A DNA stretch of 64,000 bases from Nitrosomonadales bacterium (GTDB lineage Bacteria > Pseudomonadota > Gammaproteobacteria > Burkholderiales > Gallionellaceae): contig JAHFQZ010000004.1 of assembly GCA_023259055.1 (NCBI GenBank), positions 186,001 to 250,000 of the forward strand, in the 5' to 3' direction. A program made the translations under genes and the position numbers. Below, in pieces: positions 54,700 through 63,895 of this stretch (position 1 is the stretch's first letter; the number at the start of each line of letters is the position of its first letter). The notes under the pieces are model-generated. The model saw nothing but the letters and a program-made list of their open reading frames with translations, was not told where the DNA came from and ran no database searches.

Positions 54700-55349
54700 C
54701 CGCTGGCGGGCAGGTAGCCGATATTAGCCGTGCGGCGCGACAAAGCCCAATTTTTGTGCCATGCAGCACGCACCAGATTTGGATATTTGGGTTCGCCCAG
54801 GCTGCCGTTGTAACGCCCCAGCGCTCGATACAAATCGCCTTTTTCGATATCCAGGTAGTAGCGCAGAATGGTGCAACCGTAACGCAAGTTGGTGCGCAAA
54901 TGAAACAGGTTATGCTCTTCCGTACCGAGTTCCTTTGTCCAGAATGGCATCACCTGCATGTAGCCGCGCGCGCCCACTCTGGACACTGCATACTTATTGA
55001 AGCGGCTCTCCACTTCAATCAGGCCCAACACCAATTCCGGATCAAGCCCGGCACGCGTGGCCTCGTAATGCACTGTCTTGAGAAGGTTTGTGCGATATTC
55101 CTTGTCCGGCAAGCGCTTTTGTAAACGGCGCGACATTTCATTCAGCCAAAAATCGGCTTCATATTGTGTGGTGAAGGCGAGTTTTGGCGAGGCCTGATCC
55201 GACACGCTGCGATGCAACACTGCGCGCACACTGGCGGGAAGAGGCTTGTAGACTTGCCCACCGGCGAATACGGCGGGAGCGAACAACACCCCCGCCATGC
55301 ACATTGGCAAAGCGAAACGAAGCAAAAATGGTTTTGGAATCAGTCGCAT
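54696..55349 (-). CDS. Lytic transglycosylase (SLT family)
   Basis: 217 residues. A signal peptide ([21 protein letters not shown]) is followed by a helical region and a goose-type SLT domain: [21 protein letters not shown] carries the catalytic Glu and GYMQVMPFW the GxMQ motif, with YNGS near the end. It cleaves the MurNAc-GlcNAc bond of peptidoglycan. It overlaps proS by 10 bases, so it is translated from the proS transcript or a promoter inside it. Confidence 0.92.
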   Translation of the reverse strand: MRLIPKPFLLRFALPMCMAGVLFAPAVFAGGQVYKPLPASVRAVLHRSVSDQASPKLAFTTQYEADFWLNEMSRRLQKRLPDKEYRTNLLKTVHYEATRAGLDPELVLGLIEVESRFNKYAVSRVGARGYMQVMPFWTKELGTEEHNLFHLRTNLRYGCTILRYYLDIEKGDLYRALGRYNGSLGEPKYPNLVRAAWHKNWALSRRTANIGYLPASG

Positions 55350-57055
55350 TTTTTTAATTTTACGAGTTCCAATACGTTTTGCAAGGGGATGGTTTGAGCG
55401 GCGGCATCCCGACGCCCCTGATACTCCACCATACCTTCCTTCAAACTGCGCTCGCCGATGACGATGCGGTGCGGAATACCGATCAGTTCCATATCGGCAA
55501 ACATCACGCCGGGACGCTCGTCGCGATCATCCAGCAACACCTCAGTCCCGGCCGCCAGACAATCCGCATAGAGCTGTTCGACTGCATTGCGCACCGCTTC
55601 GCTCTTGCCCATGCCGATCGGCACGATGGCAAGCTGGAATGGCGCCATTGCGGCTGGCAGGATAATGCCGCGCTCGTCATAGTTCTGCTCGATGGCGGCG
55701 GCTACGATGCGCGACACGCCGATGCCGTAGCAGCCCATTTCCATGATCTGCGACTTGCCCTGCGCGTCCAGGTACGTGGCTTTCATGGCTTCTGCATATT
55801 TGGTGCGCAACTGGAAGATGTGCCCGACCTCAATGCCGCGGCAGATTTCCAGCGTGCCCTTGCCGTCCGGCGACAGGTCGCCTGCAACGACGTTGCGGAT
55901 GTCTGCTACCAGGTCGGGTTCGGGAAGGTCGCGTTCCCAGTTTACTCCGGCAATGTGGAATTTGGGTTTGTTCGCGCCCGCTACAAAGTCGCTCATGGCG
56001 GCTACAGTACGGTCGGCAATGACGCGAAGCTTCATCCTGTCGATACCGACTGGTCCAAGGAAACCGGCTGGACAGTTGAAATTGGCGCGGATTTCCTCGT
56101 CAGTTGCAAAACGGAACTCGGCGAGGCCGGGCAGCTTGCTTGCCTTGACTTCATTCAGGCTGTGGTCGCCGCGCAACAGCAGGATATGCAACTTGCCGTC
56201 TGCGATCAACGCCAGCAGTTTTACCGTGCGCTGAAGCGGGATACCCAACAGTTCCGCTACCTGCTCACAGGTGGTCTGCTTCGGTGTCTCCACGTCGCGC
56301 ATGGCTTCGGTTGCTGCCGCGCGCGCCATACCAGGAGCGGCGGCTTCTGCCAATTCTACATTCGCCGCATAGTTGGAAGCAGGGCAGAAAGCCAGTGCGT
56401 CCTCGCCGGCATCCGCCAACACATGAAATTCATGCGAGCCGCTGCCGCCGATCGCGCCGGTGTCGGCAGCCACCGCGCGGAATTGCAGGCCGAGCCTGGT
56501 GAAGATGCGGCTGTAGGTGTCATGCATGACGCCGTAGGTCTGTTCCAGGCTCGCATAGTCAGCGTGGAACGAATAGGCATCCTTCATCACGAACTCGCGT
56601 GCGCGCATCACGCCGAAGCGCGGGCGCACCTCATCGCGGAACTTGGTCTGAATCTGGTAAAAGTTGACAGGCAGCTGGCGGTAGCTGCGAATTTCGCGCC
56701 GAGCGATGTCGGTGATGACTTCTTCGTGAGTGGGCCCGAAGCAAAAATTGTTATCGTGCCGATCCTTTATTTTCAGCATCTGCGGGCCGAACACCTCCCA
56801 TCGTCCGGTTTCATGCCACAGCTCGGCGGGTTGCACGGCGGGCATAAGCAATTCGACCCCGCCGCTGCAGTTCATTTCTTCTCGTACCACGTTTTCCACC
56901 TTGCGCAAAACGCGCAAGCCCAATGGCATCCATGTGTACAAACCGCTGGACAGCTTCCTGATATAGCCCGCGCGGAGCATCAGCTTGTGGCTGGGAAGCT
57001 CCGCCTCGGACGGAGCCTCTTTCAGGGTGGAGATGAAAAAATTTGAAACGCGCAT
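55340..57055 (-). CDS. proS: Prolyl-tRNA synthetase (bacterial type with INS domain)
   Basis: 571 residues. Class II aminoacyl-tRNA synthetase motifs are visible: [19 protein letters not shown] (motif 1 region), [19 protein letters not shown] (motif 2) and [13 protein letters not shown] (motif 3). The insertion (about 225-395) is the YbaK-like editing domain, removing Ala-tRNA-Pro. I took ATG 57055, giving the usual [19 protein letters not shown] start; a TTG nine bases upstream is in frame. It diverges from rppH. Confidence 0.97.
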   Translation of the reverse strand: MRVSNFFISTLKEAPSEAELPSHKLMLRAGYIRKLSSGLYTWMPLGLRVLRKVENVVREEMNCSGGVELLMPAVQPAELWHETGRWEVFGPQMLKIKDRHDNNFCFGPTHEEVITDIARREIRSYRQLPVNFYQIQTKFRDEVRPRFGVMRAREFVMKDAYSFHADYASLEQTYGVMHDTYSRIFTRLGLQFRAVAADTGAIGGSGSHEFHVLADAGEDALAFCPASNYAANVELAEAAAPGMARAAATEAMRDVETPKQTTCEQVAELLGIPLQRTVKLLALIADGKLHILLLRGDHSLNEVKASKLPGLAEFRFATDEEIRANFNCPAGFLGPVGIDRMKLRVIADRTVAAMSDFVAGANKPKFHIAGVNWERDLPEPDLVADIRNVVAGDLSPDGKGTLEICRGIEVGHIFQLRTKYAEAMKATYLDAQGKSQIMEMGCYGIGVSRIVAAAIEQNYDERGIILPAAMAPFQLAIVPIGMGKSEAVRNAVEQLYADCLAAGTEVLLDDRDERPGVMFADMELIGIPHRIVIGERSLKEGMVEYQGRRDAAAQTIPLQNVLELVKLKKCD

Positions 57056-57202
57056 AGTATGCAAGACCTGATGTTATGAAAAATGAGCCTGTAATTTTAC
57101 AGGGAATACGTGCAGTCCGGTATGCAGGCGGCTGATTTGCTTTCCAACAATCGGGAAATGTGAAAGAATCAGCGCATTGAAATTAAACGAATAGAGTAGC
57201 AA

Positions 57203-57709
57203 ATGATAGACCGAGACGGCTACCGCCCGAATGTCGGCATCATTATCACGAATGACATGAATCAGGTGTTCTGGGGCAAGCGGGTGCGACAGCACGCTTG
57301 GCAGTTTCCGCAAGGCGGCATTCAGCATGGCGAAACCCCTGAACAGGCGATGTACCGCGAGTTGCACGAAGAAGTCGGCTTGATGCCAGAACATGTAAAA
57401 ATACTCGGACGCACCCGAGACTGGATGCGGTATGAGGTTCCGCAGAGCTGGAGCAAGCGTGAATCGCGCGGAGGTTATCGCGGACAAAAACAGATATGGT
57501 TTTTGTTGCGTCTGGTTGGTCGTGATTGTGATGTCTGTTTACGTGCCTGTACACACCCCGAGTTTGATGCTTGGCGTTGGAACGAATATTGGGTGGATAT
57601 TAATGCGGTGATTGATTTTAAACGCGAGGTTTACACCCAAGCGCTCAACGAACTTGTGCGTTTTTTACCGGACACATGCAAGCAGGTCGCCCGATTGGAC
57701 CATCAATAA
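57203..57709 (+). CDS. rppH: RNA pyrophosphohydrolase (Nudix)
   Basis: 168 residues. [15 protein letters not shown] is the RppH N-terminus, and the Nudix box is complete from [12 protein letters not shown] to RELHEEVGL. It removes pyrophosphate from the 5' end of mRNA and so starts decay. [17 protein letters not shown]-like features ([15 protein letters not shown]) and [12 protein letters not shown] are further family landmarks. It precedes a CBS-domain gene by 31 bases. Confidence 0.96.
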   Translation: MIDRDGYRPNVGIIITNDMNQVFWGKRVRQHAWQFPQGGIQHGETPEQAMYRELHEEVGLMPEHVKILGRTRDWMRYEVPQSWSKRESRGGYRGQKQIWFLLRLVGRDCDVCLRACTHPEFDAWRWNEYWVDINAVIDFKREVYTQALNELVRFLPDTCKQVARLDHQ

Positions 57710-57740
57710 TTTCCGGAATTTATTTTAAGGAGTGATAGTT

Positions 57741-58337
57741 GTGATCAAGGAATATGCCCCACTGCAATCTTTCCCGCTGAAAGCGGGTTCATCTTTTGCG
57801 CGCCCGGTACAGGTTCTTCCGGAGCACGTCAAACTGAGTGATCCGGCGACGAACGTGATGACCGATTTGAACAAGGTTTCGTTGGTCAGCGTGCGTGCCA
57901 TAACCCCGATGGATAAAGCCAATGCCAAGATGATCCGCAATGGTGTACGTATGCTGCTGGTGCTGGATGACAACGAGCAGCTGGCAGGGTTGCTGACGGC
58001 ATCCGATGTGCTGGGAGAAAAGCCGATGCGCTTCCTGCAAAATATGGGCGGAACCCATGATGACATCATGGTGCGCGATATCATGAGTACGCTGCGCGAG
58101 CTGGAGGTGATGAAAATAGAAGACGTGCAACATGCCAGAGTCGGGCAAATTGTCGTTACCCTGAAAAAGTCCAACAGGCAGCACGCGTTGGTGGTGACTG
58201 AAGGCGCGGATGGCAGGCAAACGGTGTGCGGTTTGTTTTCCATTACCCAAATCGCCCGCCAGTTGGGCGTTCAGGCTCAAAGCTTTGAATTGGCGCGCAC
58301 TTTCGCCGAAATCGAAGCAGCAATATCGCGCAGTTGA
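57741..58337 (+). CDS. CBS-domain protein
   Basis: 198 residues with a pair of CBS motifs (about 30-90 and 105-185). KANAKMIRNGVRMLLVLDDNEQ and LAGLLTASDVLGEK belong to the first and VVTEGADGRQTVCGLFSITQIARQ to the second; between them is IMVRDIMSTL. CBS pairs bind adenine nucleotides such as AMP or ATP. No enzymatic domain is attached. I chose GTG 57741, 8 bases after AAGGAG; GTG 57732 is in frame too. Its role is not known. Confidence 0.87.
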   Translation: MIKEYAPLQSFPLKAGSSFARPVQVLPEHVKLSDPATNVMTDLNKVSLVSVRAITPMDKANAKMIRNGVRMLLVLDDNEQLAGLLTASDVLGEKPMRFLQNMGGTHDDIMVRDIMSTLRELEVMKIEDVQHARVGQIVVTLKKSNRQHALVVTEGADGRQTVCGLFSITQIARQLGVQAQSFELARTFAEIEAAISRS

Positions 58338-58469
58338 TCAGCTTTAAAAGCATCGAGGTGAATTTATTGTCGCGGCGTGTCACGTTGGTTGTGCTGTTAT
58401 CTGCCGTTGCCGGGAGCAATTTTATTGCAGCGCTTCACAATCGCGTTTGACAAATATTATGGAAAAGTT

Positions 58470-59447
58470 ATGCAATCATCATTGAAACGCATTGCTTCGA
58501 GTGCCTTGCTGGCAGCGGTTGTTGGTTGTTCGGCTATCGGAGGAGCTAATGCGCCAATCGCTGATAATAAGAAATCAACCGGGCGGGATAGCGCCGATCG
58601 GCAAGTTAAAAATTCCGCAACGTTGCGCATCAACCAATATGTCGATCAGCGTTCGATTGGCAATCCGCGTTTTCTCGGAAAAATTGAGCATCGTGTTTGG
58701 GGATTAAGCGGCAACGAGCTGGTTCTGGATCAGGATGTCGCAGTGATTGCGACGTCGGCATTCAAAAAACGTTTTGATTCAGAAGGCTTTCGGGTGCTGG
58801 AAGGCGGCGATGCAAATAATGCATTGTTTGAGGTTTCCGGTGTAATTAAGGAGTTGGTTCTGAATGTCAAAAACCGTGATGAAATTAACATTTCCATTGA
58901 GACCACGCTGAAGAATGTGATCACCGGCAAAGTGGTGTGGTCAGGACTTGTGACAGAAAAAAATGATCGTTTTGCAGGAGTTTCCGGCAATAGCAAAGAT
59001 GATTTGGATGCTTATTTGAATAAAGGTTTGCATACCGTTAGCGGTAAAACAGTTGAGGCAATTAGCGCATCTTTGATGGCAGCCCGGCCTGAATTGTTTA
59101 ATCTGACGCCCGGCACAAAAGCGATCAAGGGGGTGGATGTCTATGTTGCGCCACTTGCCGCTCCAACCACCGACACCACATTAGCCCCCATACCTCTATC
59201 CTCGACAGTGCCGGCTAATAAATCGTCGGCCAATGTTACAAATGGTATATTATCAGTGAATACGAACCCGCCGCGCGCAAAGGTGTATCTGGACGGTGTG
59301 TATTTTGGATTGTCCCCGTTGCGTTTTGAAATTGAACCGGGGATTCATGATATTGTTGTAATACTGAAAGGCTACAAGACGGCGTCCGAAAAAGTGTCGG
59401 TTCGTAAAGGCGAAAACACCGAATTGGAGCTGAGCCTCGAGCGTTGA
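58470..59447 (+). CDS. PEGA-domain lipoprotein
   Basis: 325 residues from ATG 58470. A lipoprotein signal (LKRIASSALLAAVVGCS) has the lipobox AAVVGC. Next comes a domain of about 190 residues resembling LPS-assembly or curli-type lipoproteins (LRINQYVDQRSIG, VWSGLVTEKNDR). The C-terminal 70 residues form a PEGA domain: LSVNTNPPRAKVYLDGVYFG, LRFEIEPGIHDIVV and KGYKTASEKVSV. PEGA domains occur in surface-layer and cell-wall-associated proteins. A terminator follows directly. Confidence 0.85.
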   Translation: MQSSLKRIASSALLAAVVGCSAIGGANAPIADNKKSTGRDSADRQVKNSATLRINQYVDQRSIGNPRFLGKIEHRVWGLSGNELVLDQDVAVIATSAFKKRFDSEGFRVLEGGDANNALFEVSGVIKELVLNVKNRDEINISIETTLKNVITGKVVWSGLVTEKNDRFAGVSGNSKDDLDAYLNKGLHTVSGKTVEAISASLMAARPELFNLTPGTKAIKGVDVYVAPLAAPTTDTTLAPIPLSSTVPANKSSANVTNGILSVNTNPPRAKVYLDGVYFGLSPLRFEIEPGIHDIVVILKGYKTASEKVSVRKGENTELELSLER

Positions 59448-59465
59448 TCTTGTCAGACCAATAAA

Positions 59466-59489
59466 AAAAGCCCGCTTCAGCGGGCTTTT
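59466..59489. terminator. Bidirectional rho-independent terminator
   Basis: AAAAGCCCGC (59466-59475) and GCGGGCTTTT (59480-59489) form a perfect 10-bp stem with a TTCA loop; T- and A-runs flank it on both sides. It separates the convergent lipoprotein gene and dut. Confidence 0.93.
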
Positions 59490-59506
59490 GCTATTTTTGG
59501 GGACGC

Positions 59507-59980
59507 TTAGTGTTTGCCGGTGCTGCCGAATCCGCTGCTGCCTCGTTCGCTCAACGGGAATTCCTCCACGATGTTGAATTGCGCCTGCATCACCGGCACG
59601 ATGACTAATTGCGCCATGCGCTCCATTGGCATCAGCGTGAATGGTAATTGGCTTCGATTCCACAGCGAAACAAAAATTTGGCCCTGATAGTCAGAATCGA
59701 TCAGGCCGACCAGATTACCCAGCACAATGCCGTGTTTATGCCCCAAACCGGAACGCGGCAAAATCATCGCGGCATAACCGGGGTTGCCAAGGTGGATGGC
59801 GATGCCGCTGGGGATGAGCTCGCACTGTTTGGGTTGAATCACCATGTTATGGTCTATGCATGCGCGCAGATCGATTCCAGCCGAACCTGCAGTCGCATAG
59901 CCGGGTATGTTGTCACGCAAACGATGATCAAGAATCTTAACGTCTACGGAGATGTGTTTTGTTTGTGTGTGATGTTTCAA
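59507..59980 (-). CDS. dut: dUTP diphosphatase
   Basis: 157 residues. All five dUTPase motifs are recognisable: [47 protein letters not shown] and [12 protein letters not shown]. It hydrolyses dUTP to dUMP and limits uracil in DNA. The start is TTG 59980, with AAGGAG 7-12 bases upstream; it overlaps the coaBC stop codon (TTGA). dut-coaBC is a common proteobacterial pair. Confidence 0.96.
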   Translation of the reverse strand: MKHHTQTKHISVDVKILDHRLRDNIPGYATAGSAGIDLRACIDHNMVIQPKQCELIPSGIAIHLGNPGYAAMILPRSGLGHKHGIVLGNLVGLIDSDYQGQIFVSLWNRSQLPFTLMPMERMAQLVIVPVMQAQFNIVEEFPLSERGSSGFGSTGKH

Positions 59981-61191
59981 TTGCTTGCTCCTTTATAACG
60001 ATGCGCAATGTGCTGCATCAATTGGCGCGCCAGCGTGAGCTTGTTGGCACGCGGCAGTATATGGCTACCGCTGTCTTCAAACAAAACCAGTTCGTTGTCA
60101 TCGCTGCCGATCGCGTGCTGCGCGAGGTTTCCCACCAGCAAAGGCAGCTTTTTCGAGCGACGCTTTTGCTCGGCATGTTCGGCGAGATTTTCGCTTTCAG
60201 CGGCAAAACCCACACAGAACGGCGGCTTCGGCAGGCTGGCGACATATGCGAGGATGTCCGGGTTAGGCACAAGCTCCAGCGCAACATTACTCACGCTCTT
60301 TTTGATTTTCTGCGCACTGGGTTGCGCCACCCGATAATCCGCCACTGCCGCTACACTGATAAAAATATCACAGGAACCTACGTGTTGTTTAACCACTTCG
60401 AACATCTGCGCGGCACTCTGCACATCCACGCCTTGTGCTCCTTGGGGTTTGGCGAGCGCGGTCGGGCCTGACACCAGCGTCACTTCAGCACCCAGCTCCA
60501 GCGCGGCCTGCGCAATGGCATAGCCCATTTTGCCGGAACTGCGGTTGGTGATGCCGCGCACCGCATCTATCGCTTCATAAGTCGGCCCGGCAGTGACGAG
60601 AATTTTCTTTCCGGAAAGAAGCTTTGGTTGGAAGAACGCTAAAACATCTTGCGCCAATTGCTCTGCCTCCAGCATCCGTCCCATACCCTCCTCGCCGCAC
60701 GCCTGCACACCGTTATCCGGTCCTAGTACCTGCACCCCATCGGCAATCAATTGCGCGATGTTGCGCTGCATCGCGGCATTCAGCCACATCTCGCGATTCA
60801 TTGCCGGAGCGACGATCAACGGGCAATTGCGTGCCAGGCATAATGTGGAAAGCAAATCATTCGCCAGGCCATGTGCCAGCTTGGCAATAAAATCGGCGCT
60901 TGCGGGCGCGATCAATATCGCATCTGCGGCGCGGCTCAGATTGATGTGCGCCATGCTGTTCGGCACGCTCGCATCCCACTGATCGGTGAACACCGGTTTG
61001 CCGGATAATCCCTGCATTGTGGTCGGAGTGATGAAATGACAAGCCGCTTCCGTCATGACGACTTGTACTTCCATGCTCTGTTTGATCAGCAGGCGCAGCA
61101 ACTCCGCCGCCTTGTAAGCTGCGATACCGCCGGTGATGCCCAAGATTATGCGATTCACTGGCACAATGCGTTTTGTCTGGGTTTGTTCCAT
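59977..61191 (-). CDS. coaBC: Bifunctional phosphopantothenoylcysteine decarboxylase/synthetase
   Basis: 404 residues from ATG 61191. The N-terminal CoaC flavoprotein reads [40 protein letters not shown] and APAMNREMW; the C-terminal CoaB part has [25 protein letters not shown] and FCVGFAAE. Together they make 4'-phosphopantetheine from phosphopantothenate and cysteine for CoA. A longer frame from 61248 is possible but unsupported. It diverges from radC, with the duplicated radC start lying between. Confidence 0.96.
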   Translation of the reverse strand: MEQTQTKRIVPVNRIILGITGGIAAYKAAELLRLLIKQSMEVQVVMTEAACHFITPTTMQGLSGKPVFTDQWDASVPNSMAHINLSRAADAILIAPASADFIAKLAHGLANDLLSTLCLARNCPLIVAPAMNREMWLNAAMQRNIAQLIADGVQVLGPDNGVQACGEEGMGRMLEAEQLAQDVLAFFQPKLLSGKKILVTAGPTYEAIDAVRGITNRSSGKMGYAIAQAALELGAEVTLVSGPTALAKPQGAQGVDVQSAAQMFEVVKQHVGSCDIFISVAAVADYRVAQPSAQKIKKSVSNVALELVPNPDILAYVASLPKPPFCVGFAAESENLAEHAEQKRRSKKLPLLVGNLAQHAIGSDDNELVLFEDSGSHILPRANKLTLARQLMQHIAHRYKGASN

Positions 61192-61241
61192 AATGCCGCG
61201 CATCTTATCAAGAAACAGGCCGTCTGGGCGGAGGGGATGAC

Positions 61242-61319
61242 ATGGCAATTACTGATTGGCCTGCCGGAGAGCGCCCCGGGACAACACGCCGCGTAGCGGC
61301 TTGTTGCGGCGTAGGCTAA
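61242..61319 (+). pseudogene. Duplicated 5' fragment of radC (25-codon frame)
   Basis: ATG 61242 begins [12 protein letters not shown], matching the first residues of RadC ([12 protein letters not shown]), then diverges and stops at TAA 61317. It has its own strong Shine-Dalgarno, GGAGGGG, 5 bases upstream. Bases 61248-61276 equal 61372-61400 exactly (29 bp), 124 bases apart. An ACGCCGC/GCGGCGT inverted repeat lies in the intervening DNA. It looks like a tandem duplication or a target-site duplication around a small inserted element. Confidence 0.7.
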
Positions 61320-61365
61320 CCTTCAGGTTATGCCGAAGCCAAAAACTGCTGAAGGAGGATCACGC

Positions 61366-62040
61366 GTGAGCATTACTGATTGGCCTGCCGGAGAGCGCCC
61401 ACGGGAAAAACTTCTGCAGCGCGGTGCAGCATCGCTCTCCGATGCCGAGCTGCTGGCGATTTTTTTGCGCACTGGCGTAACCGGCAAGAGCGCGGTGGAT
61501 CTGGCGCGTGAGTTGCTCACACGCTTCGGTAATCTTACCCAACTGGTCGTTGCCAGTGAATCCGATTTCTGTGAAACAAAGGGCATGGGTCAGGCGAAGT
61601 ATGTGCAGTTGCAAGCGGTACTGGAAATGTCGCGACGCGCGCTGAAGGAAGAACTGCAGCGAGGTGATGCGCTCAATTCCCCGCGCGCAGTACGCGATTT
61701 TTTACAACTTTTGCTTGGCGGACGTCAGCAGGAAGTATTCCTGGTATTGTTCCTTGATACCCAGCACCGCGTGATCGCCTCGGAAGAGTTATTTCACGGC
61801 ACGCTCAGCCAGACTAGCGTGTATCCGCGCGAAGTGGTCAAACGCGCACTGGCGCATAACTCCGCCGCCGTCATCCTTGCGCATAACCACCCCTCCGGCG
61901 TGGCTGAACCCAGCCAATCAGACCAGCTGTTGACCAGCGCGCTTAAACAGGCCTTGGCGCTAGTGGATGTGCGTGTGCTGGATCACTTCATTGTGGCAGC
62001 GGGGCAAACCCTGTCATTCGCAGAAAAAGGGTTAATTTAG
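61366..62040 (+). CDS. radC: RadC-family (JAMM) protein
   Basis: 224 residues from GTG 61366, which has a strong AAGGAGG 7 bases upstream. The N-terminal helix-hairpin-helix region includes [15 protein letters not shown] and [17 protein letters not shown], and the C-terminal JAB1/MPN (JAMM) domain includes [15 protein letters not shown], the metal-binding motif. Despite the name, a DNA-repair role is doubtful; JAMM proteins are usually peptidases. A fragment of its 5' end is duplicated just upstream. Confidence 0.94.
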   Translation: MSITDWPAGERPREKLLQRGAASLSDAELLAIFLRTGVTGKSAVDLARELLTRFGNLTQLVVASESDFCETKGMGQAKYVQLQAVLEMSRRALKEELQRGDALNSPRAVRDFLQLLLGGRQQEVFLVLFLDTQHRVIASEELFHGTLSQTSVYPREVVKRALAHNSAAVILAHNHPSGVAEPSQSDQLLTSALKQALALVDVRVLDHFIVAAGQTLSFAEKGLI

Positions 62041-62045
62041 CCGCC

Positions 62046-62113
62046 TGACGAGATTTCGTCACACTAATTGCCCGGCAAGCCGCGTGGATCAATAACCTGA
62101 CGAAATCTCGTCA
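62046..62113. repeat. Pair of 16-bp inverted repeats after radC
   Basis: TGACGAGATTTCGTCA (62046-62061) and TGACGAAATCTCGTCA (62098-62113) are exact reverse complements 36 bases apart; each is also nearly palindromic by itself (TGACGA...TCGTCA). They may be two operator half-sites for one dimeric regulator, or the arms of a large terminator stem for radC. No T-run is present. Confidence 0.65.
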
Positions 62114-62180
62114 ACCGCTTGTCCGCATTTTCGACCACTCATCGGTCAGGATTTGACCCCGATAATTGTCATACACTAGT

Positions 62181-62262
62181 CTGCGCTCACTTGGCAAACT
62201 TATCGAAAGATAAGGACGCAAAGTCACCGGCCTAAGGGAAACTATGGTAGCGGGACCGCGAT
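62181..62262 (+). ncRNA. Cyclic di-GMP-I (GEMM-I) riboswitch
   Basis: The conserved core is present in order: GGCAAAC, helix P1b with a GAAA tetraloop (CTTATCGAAAGATAAG), GGACGCAAAG, then CCGGCCTAAG, TATGG and TAGCGGGA. CCTAAG...TATGG is the 11-nt GAAA-tetraloop receptor of this class. It lies about 100 bases before the lipoprotein ATG. The riboswitch binds c-di-GMP and controls genes for surface attachment and motility in many proteobacteria. The boundary coordinates are approximate. Confidence 0.92.
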
Positions 62263-62280
62263 ACGGATGTTCGTCCGTAT
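62261..62280 (+). promoter_or_regulatory. Hairpin following the c-di-GMP riboswitch (expression platform candidate)
   Basis: ATACGGA (62261-62267) and TCCGTAT (62274-62280) form a perfect 7-bp stem with a 6-base loop directly after the aptamer. A second stem, CGCAG/CTGCG, follows within 25 bases. Neither is followed by a T-run, so translational or Rho-dependent control seems likelier than intrinsic termination. Bases 62281-62363 otherwise hold no gene apart from the ribosome-binding site GAGGAG near 62351. Confidence 0.5.
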
Positions 62281-62363
62281 GTATATACGCAGCACTGCTG
62301 CGCCTTCGCGCCCGAACTGTTTACTCCTTTCCGCCATTTTAAATGAGGTAGAGGAGTGTCACC

Positions 62364-63884
62364 ATGCGTTCAGACAATACGAAACTTATTCAAAGTGCGC
62401 TGCTCCTCGTGCCGTTATTTTTGACCGCGTGCGGCGGAGGCAACGTGACTTCAGCACCGGCTCCAGTCCCCGCTCCTGCCCCGGCACCAATAATTACATC
62501 AGCGGGGACAGATTTCTACCTGACGCTGCCCGATCACCTTTGTGTCAGCAATCCTGCCTTATGCAATAACACGCCCGTAACCAACAAGCTGATTGTGGCT
62601 GCGGCAACCGCGACCACGGGCGAAGTGACATTTAACGGCGTGATTACACCATTTTCTGTTGCGGCAGGTGGTCAGGTTGTGATTACACTTGATCCGGCAG
62701 TTGTCCTCACAACGAATGAGATGATCGAAGCCAAGGGTATTCACGTTACTTCACTTTCGCCAGTATCGGTGCATGTGGTTTCTGAAAATACCACCTCTGC
62801 CGACGGTTATTTGGCTTTGCCAACACCCGGCCTCGGAACAAAATACTATGTAATGTCTTACGCCAGCACCAGATATACCGGATCGGAATTCGCCGTGGTA
62901 GCCACCCAGAACGCTACCACCGTTAGCATCACTCCCAGCGCTGCAGGAGCAACCAAACCAGCAGGTGCCGTGTTTACGGTTTTGCTGAATATTGGAGAAA
63001 CTTACCAGTTCGCGAATCCGGCTAACGCGGATATGACCGGCACACTCGTTACGGCTGACAAACCCGTTGCGGTGTTCAGCGGACATCGTTGTGTTGATGT
63101 GCCGTCCGGCATTGGATACTGTGATTATCTCGTCGAACAGCTCACCGATGTGTCTATCTGGGGCAAGACACATCACACGTCTACATTCAGTGGTCGTGCC
63201 CGCTACACGGTGCGTGTTATTGCCTCTCTGGACGGTACCACCTTTACCACGATGCCAGCCGGACTGATTGGGACATTGAATGCCGGCCAATTTGCCGATG
63301 TCGTGTTGACGGGAGCCGGTGAATTCGTGTCCAACAACCCCGTACTTATGGCTCAATTCATGCACGGTTATGCGGACGATGCAGCAGCAAAAGGAGACCC
63401 GAGCATGGTTCTTGTTACGCCAGCCGAGATGGGGATGACCGATTCAACCTTCGGCGTTCATGGTCTTGCAGGGACAACAGGAGCCTTAATGAATGTGGTT
63501 ACCGAAACATCTGCGCTTGCAACTATGAAGCTGGACAACATAGCGGTAAACTCTGCGCTCTTCACTCCGGTAAGCGGCGCAAGCATTTATTCGGTGGGGA
63601 CAATCCCTGTTGCCCCCGGAGCGCATACACTTCTGGGTTCCGTACCATATAGCGCACTTGTCTATGACTATGGTATTTCGTCTAATTCGGTTTCCTATGC
63701 CTACCCTGTGGCGGCAAAACTCTCTGTATCTGCATCTGCTACCCCATCCGCGCCAGTCTGCTCACCTGATCTGGAAACAGAGGGTACGCAATCACTCTCT
63801 TATTCCGGACACCATAGTCAACCCGGGCACAATTCCCATAATCATCCCGGCGATGAAAATGGCCTTGATTGCGACAACGAGTAA
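62364..63884 (+). CDS. Large secreted lipoprotein, IgGFc-binding-protein-like, c-di-GMP-riboswitch controlled
   Basis: 506 residues. A lipoprotein signal with lipobox LTAC is followed by a Pro/Ala linker (APAPVPAPAPAPII). The body (about 45-440) begins GTDFYLTLPDHLC and has beta-strand-rich blocks such as VTSLSPVSVHVVSENTTSADGY, LGTKYYVMSYASTRYTGSEF, TADKPVAVFSGHRCVDVP and VLMAQFMHGYADD, resembling the IgGFc-binding N-terminal domain. A His- and Asp-rich tail (SGHHSQPGHNSHNHPGDENG) ends the protein. GAGGAG precedes the ATG by 8 bases. It is probably a surface adhesin. Confidence 0.82.
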   Translation: MRSDNTKLIQSALLLVPLFLTACGGGNVTSAPAPVPAPAPAPIITSAGTDFYLTLPDHLCVSNPALCNNTPVTNKLIVAAATATTGEVTFNGVITPFSVAAGGQVVITLDPAVVLTTNEMIEAKGIHVTSLSPVSVHVVSENTTSADGYLALPTPGLGTKYYVMSYASTRYTGSEFAVVATQNATTVSITPSAAGATKPAGAVFTVLLNIGETYQFANPANADMTGTLVTADKPVAVFSGHRCVDVPSGIGYCDYLVEQLTDVSIWGKTHHTSTFSGRARYTVRVIASLDGTTFTTMPAGLIGTLNAGQFADVVLTGAGEFVSNNPVLMAQFMHGYADDAAAKGDPSMVLVTPAEMGMTDSTFGVHGLAGTTGALMNVVTETSALATMKLDNIAVNSALFTPVSGASIYSVGTIPVAPGAHTLLGSVPYSALVYDYGISSNSVSYAYPVAAKLSVSASATPSAPVCSPDLETEGTQSLSYSGHHSQPGHNSHNHPGDENGLDCDNE

Positions 63885-63895
63885 ACAACGTACTT

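Noticed and set aside
55379-57046. Long open frame on the + strand opposite proS (555 codons)
   Set aside because: Shadow frame of proS; composition is typical of antisense frames and no family is recognisable.
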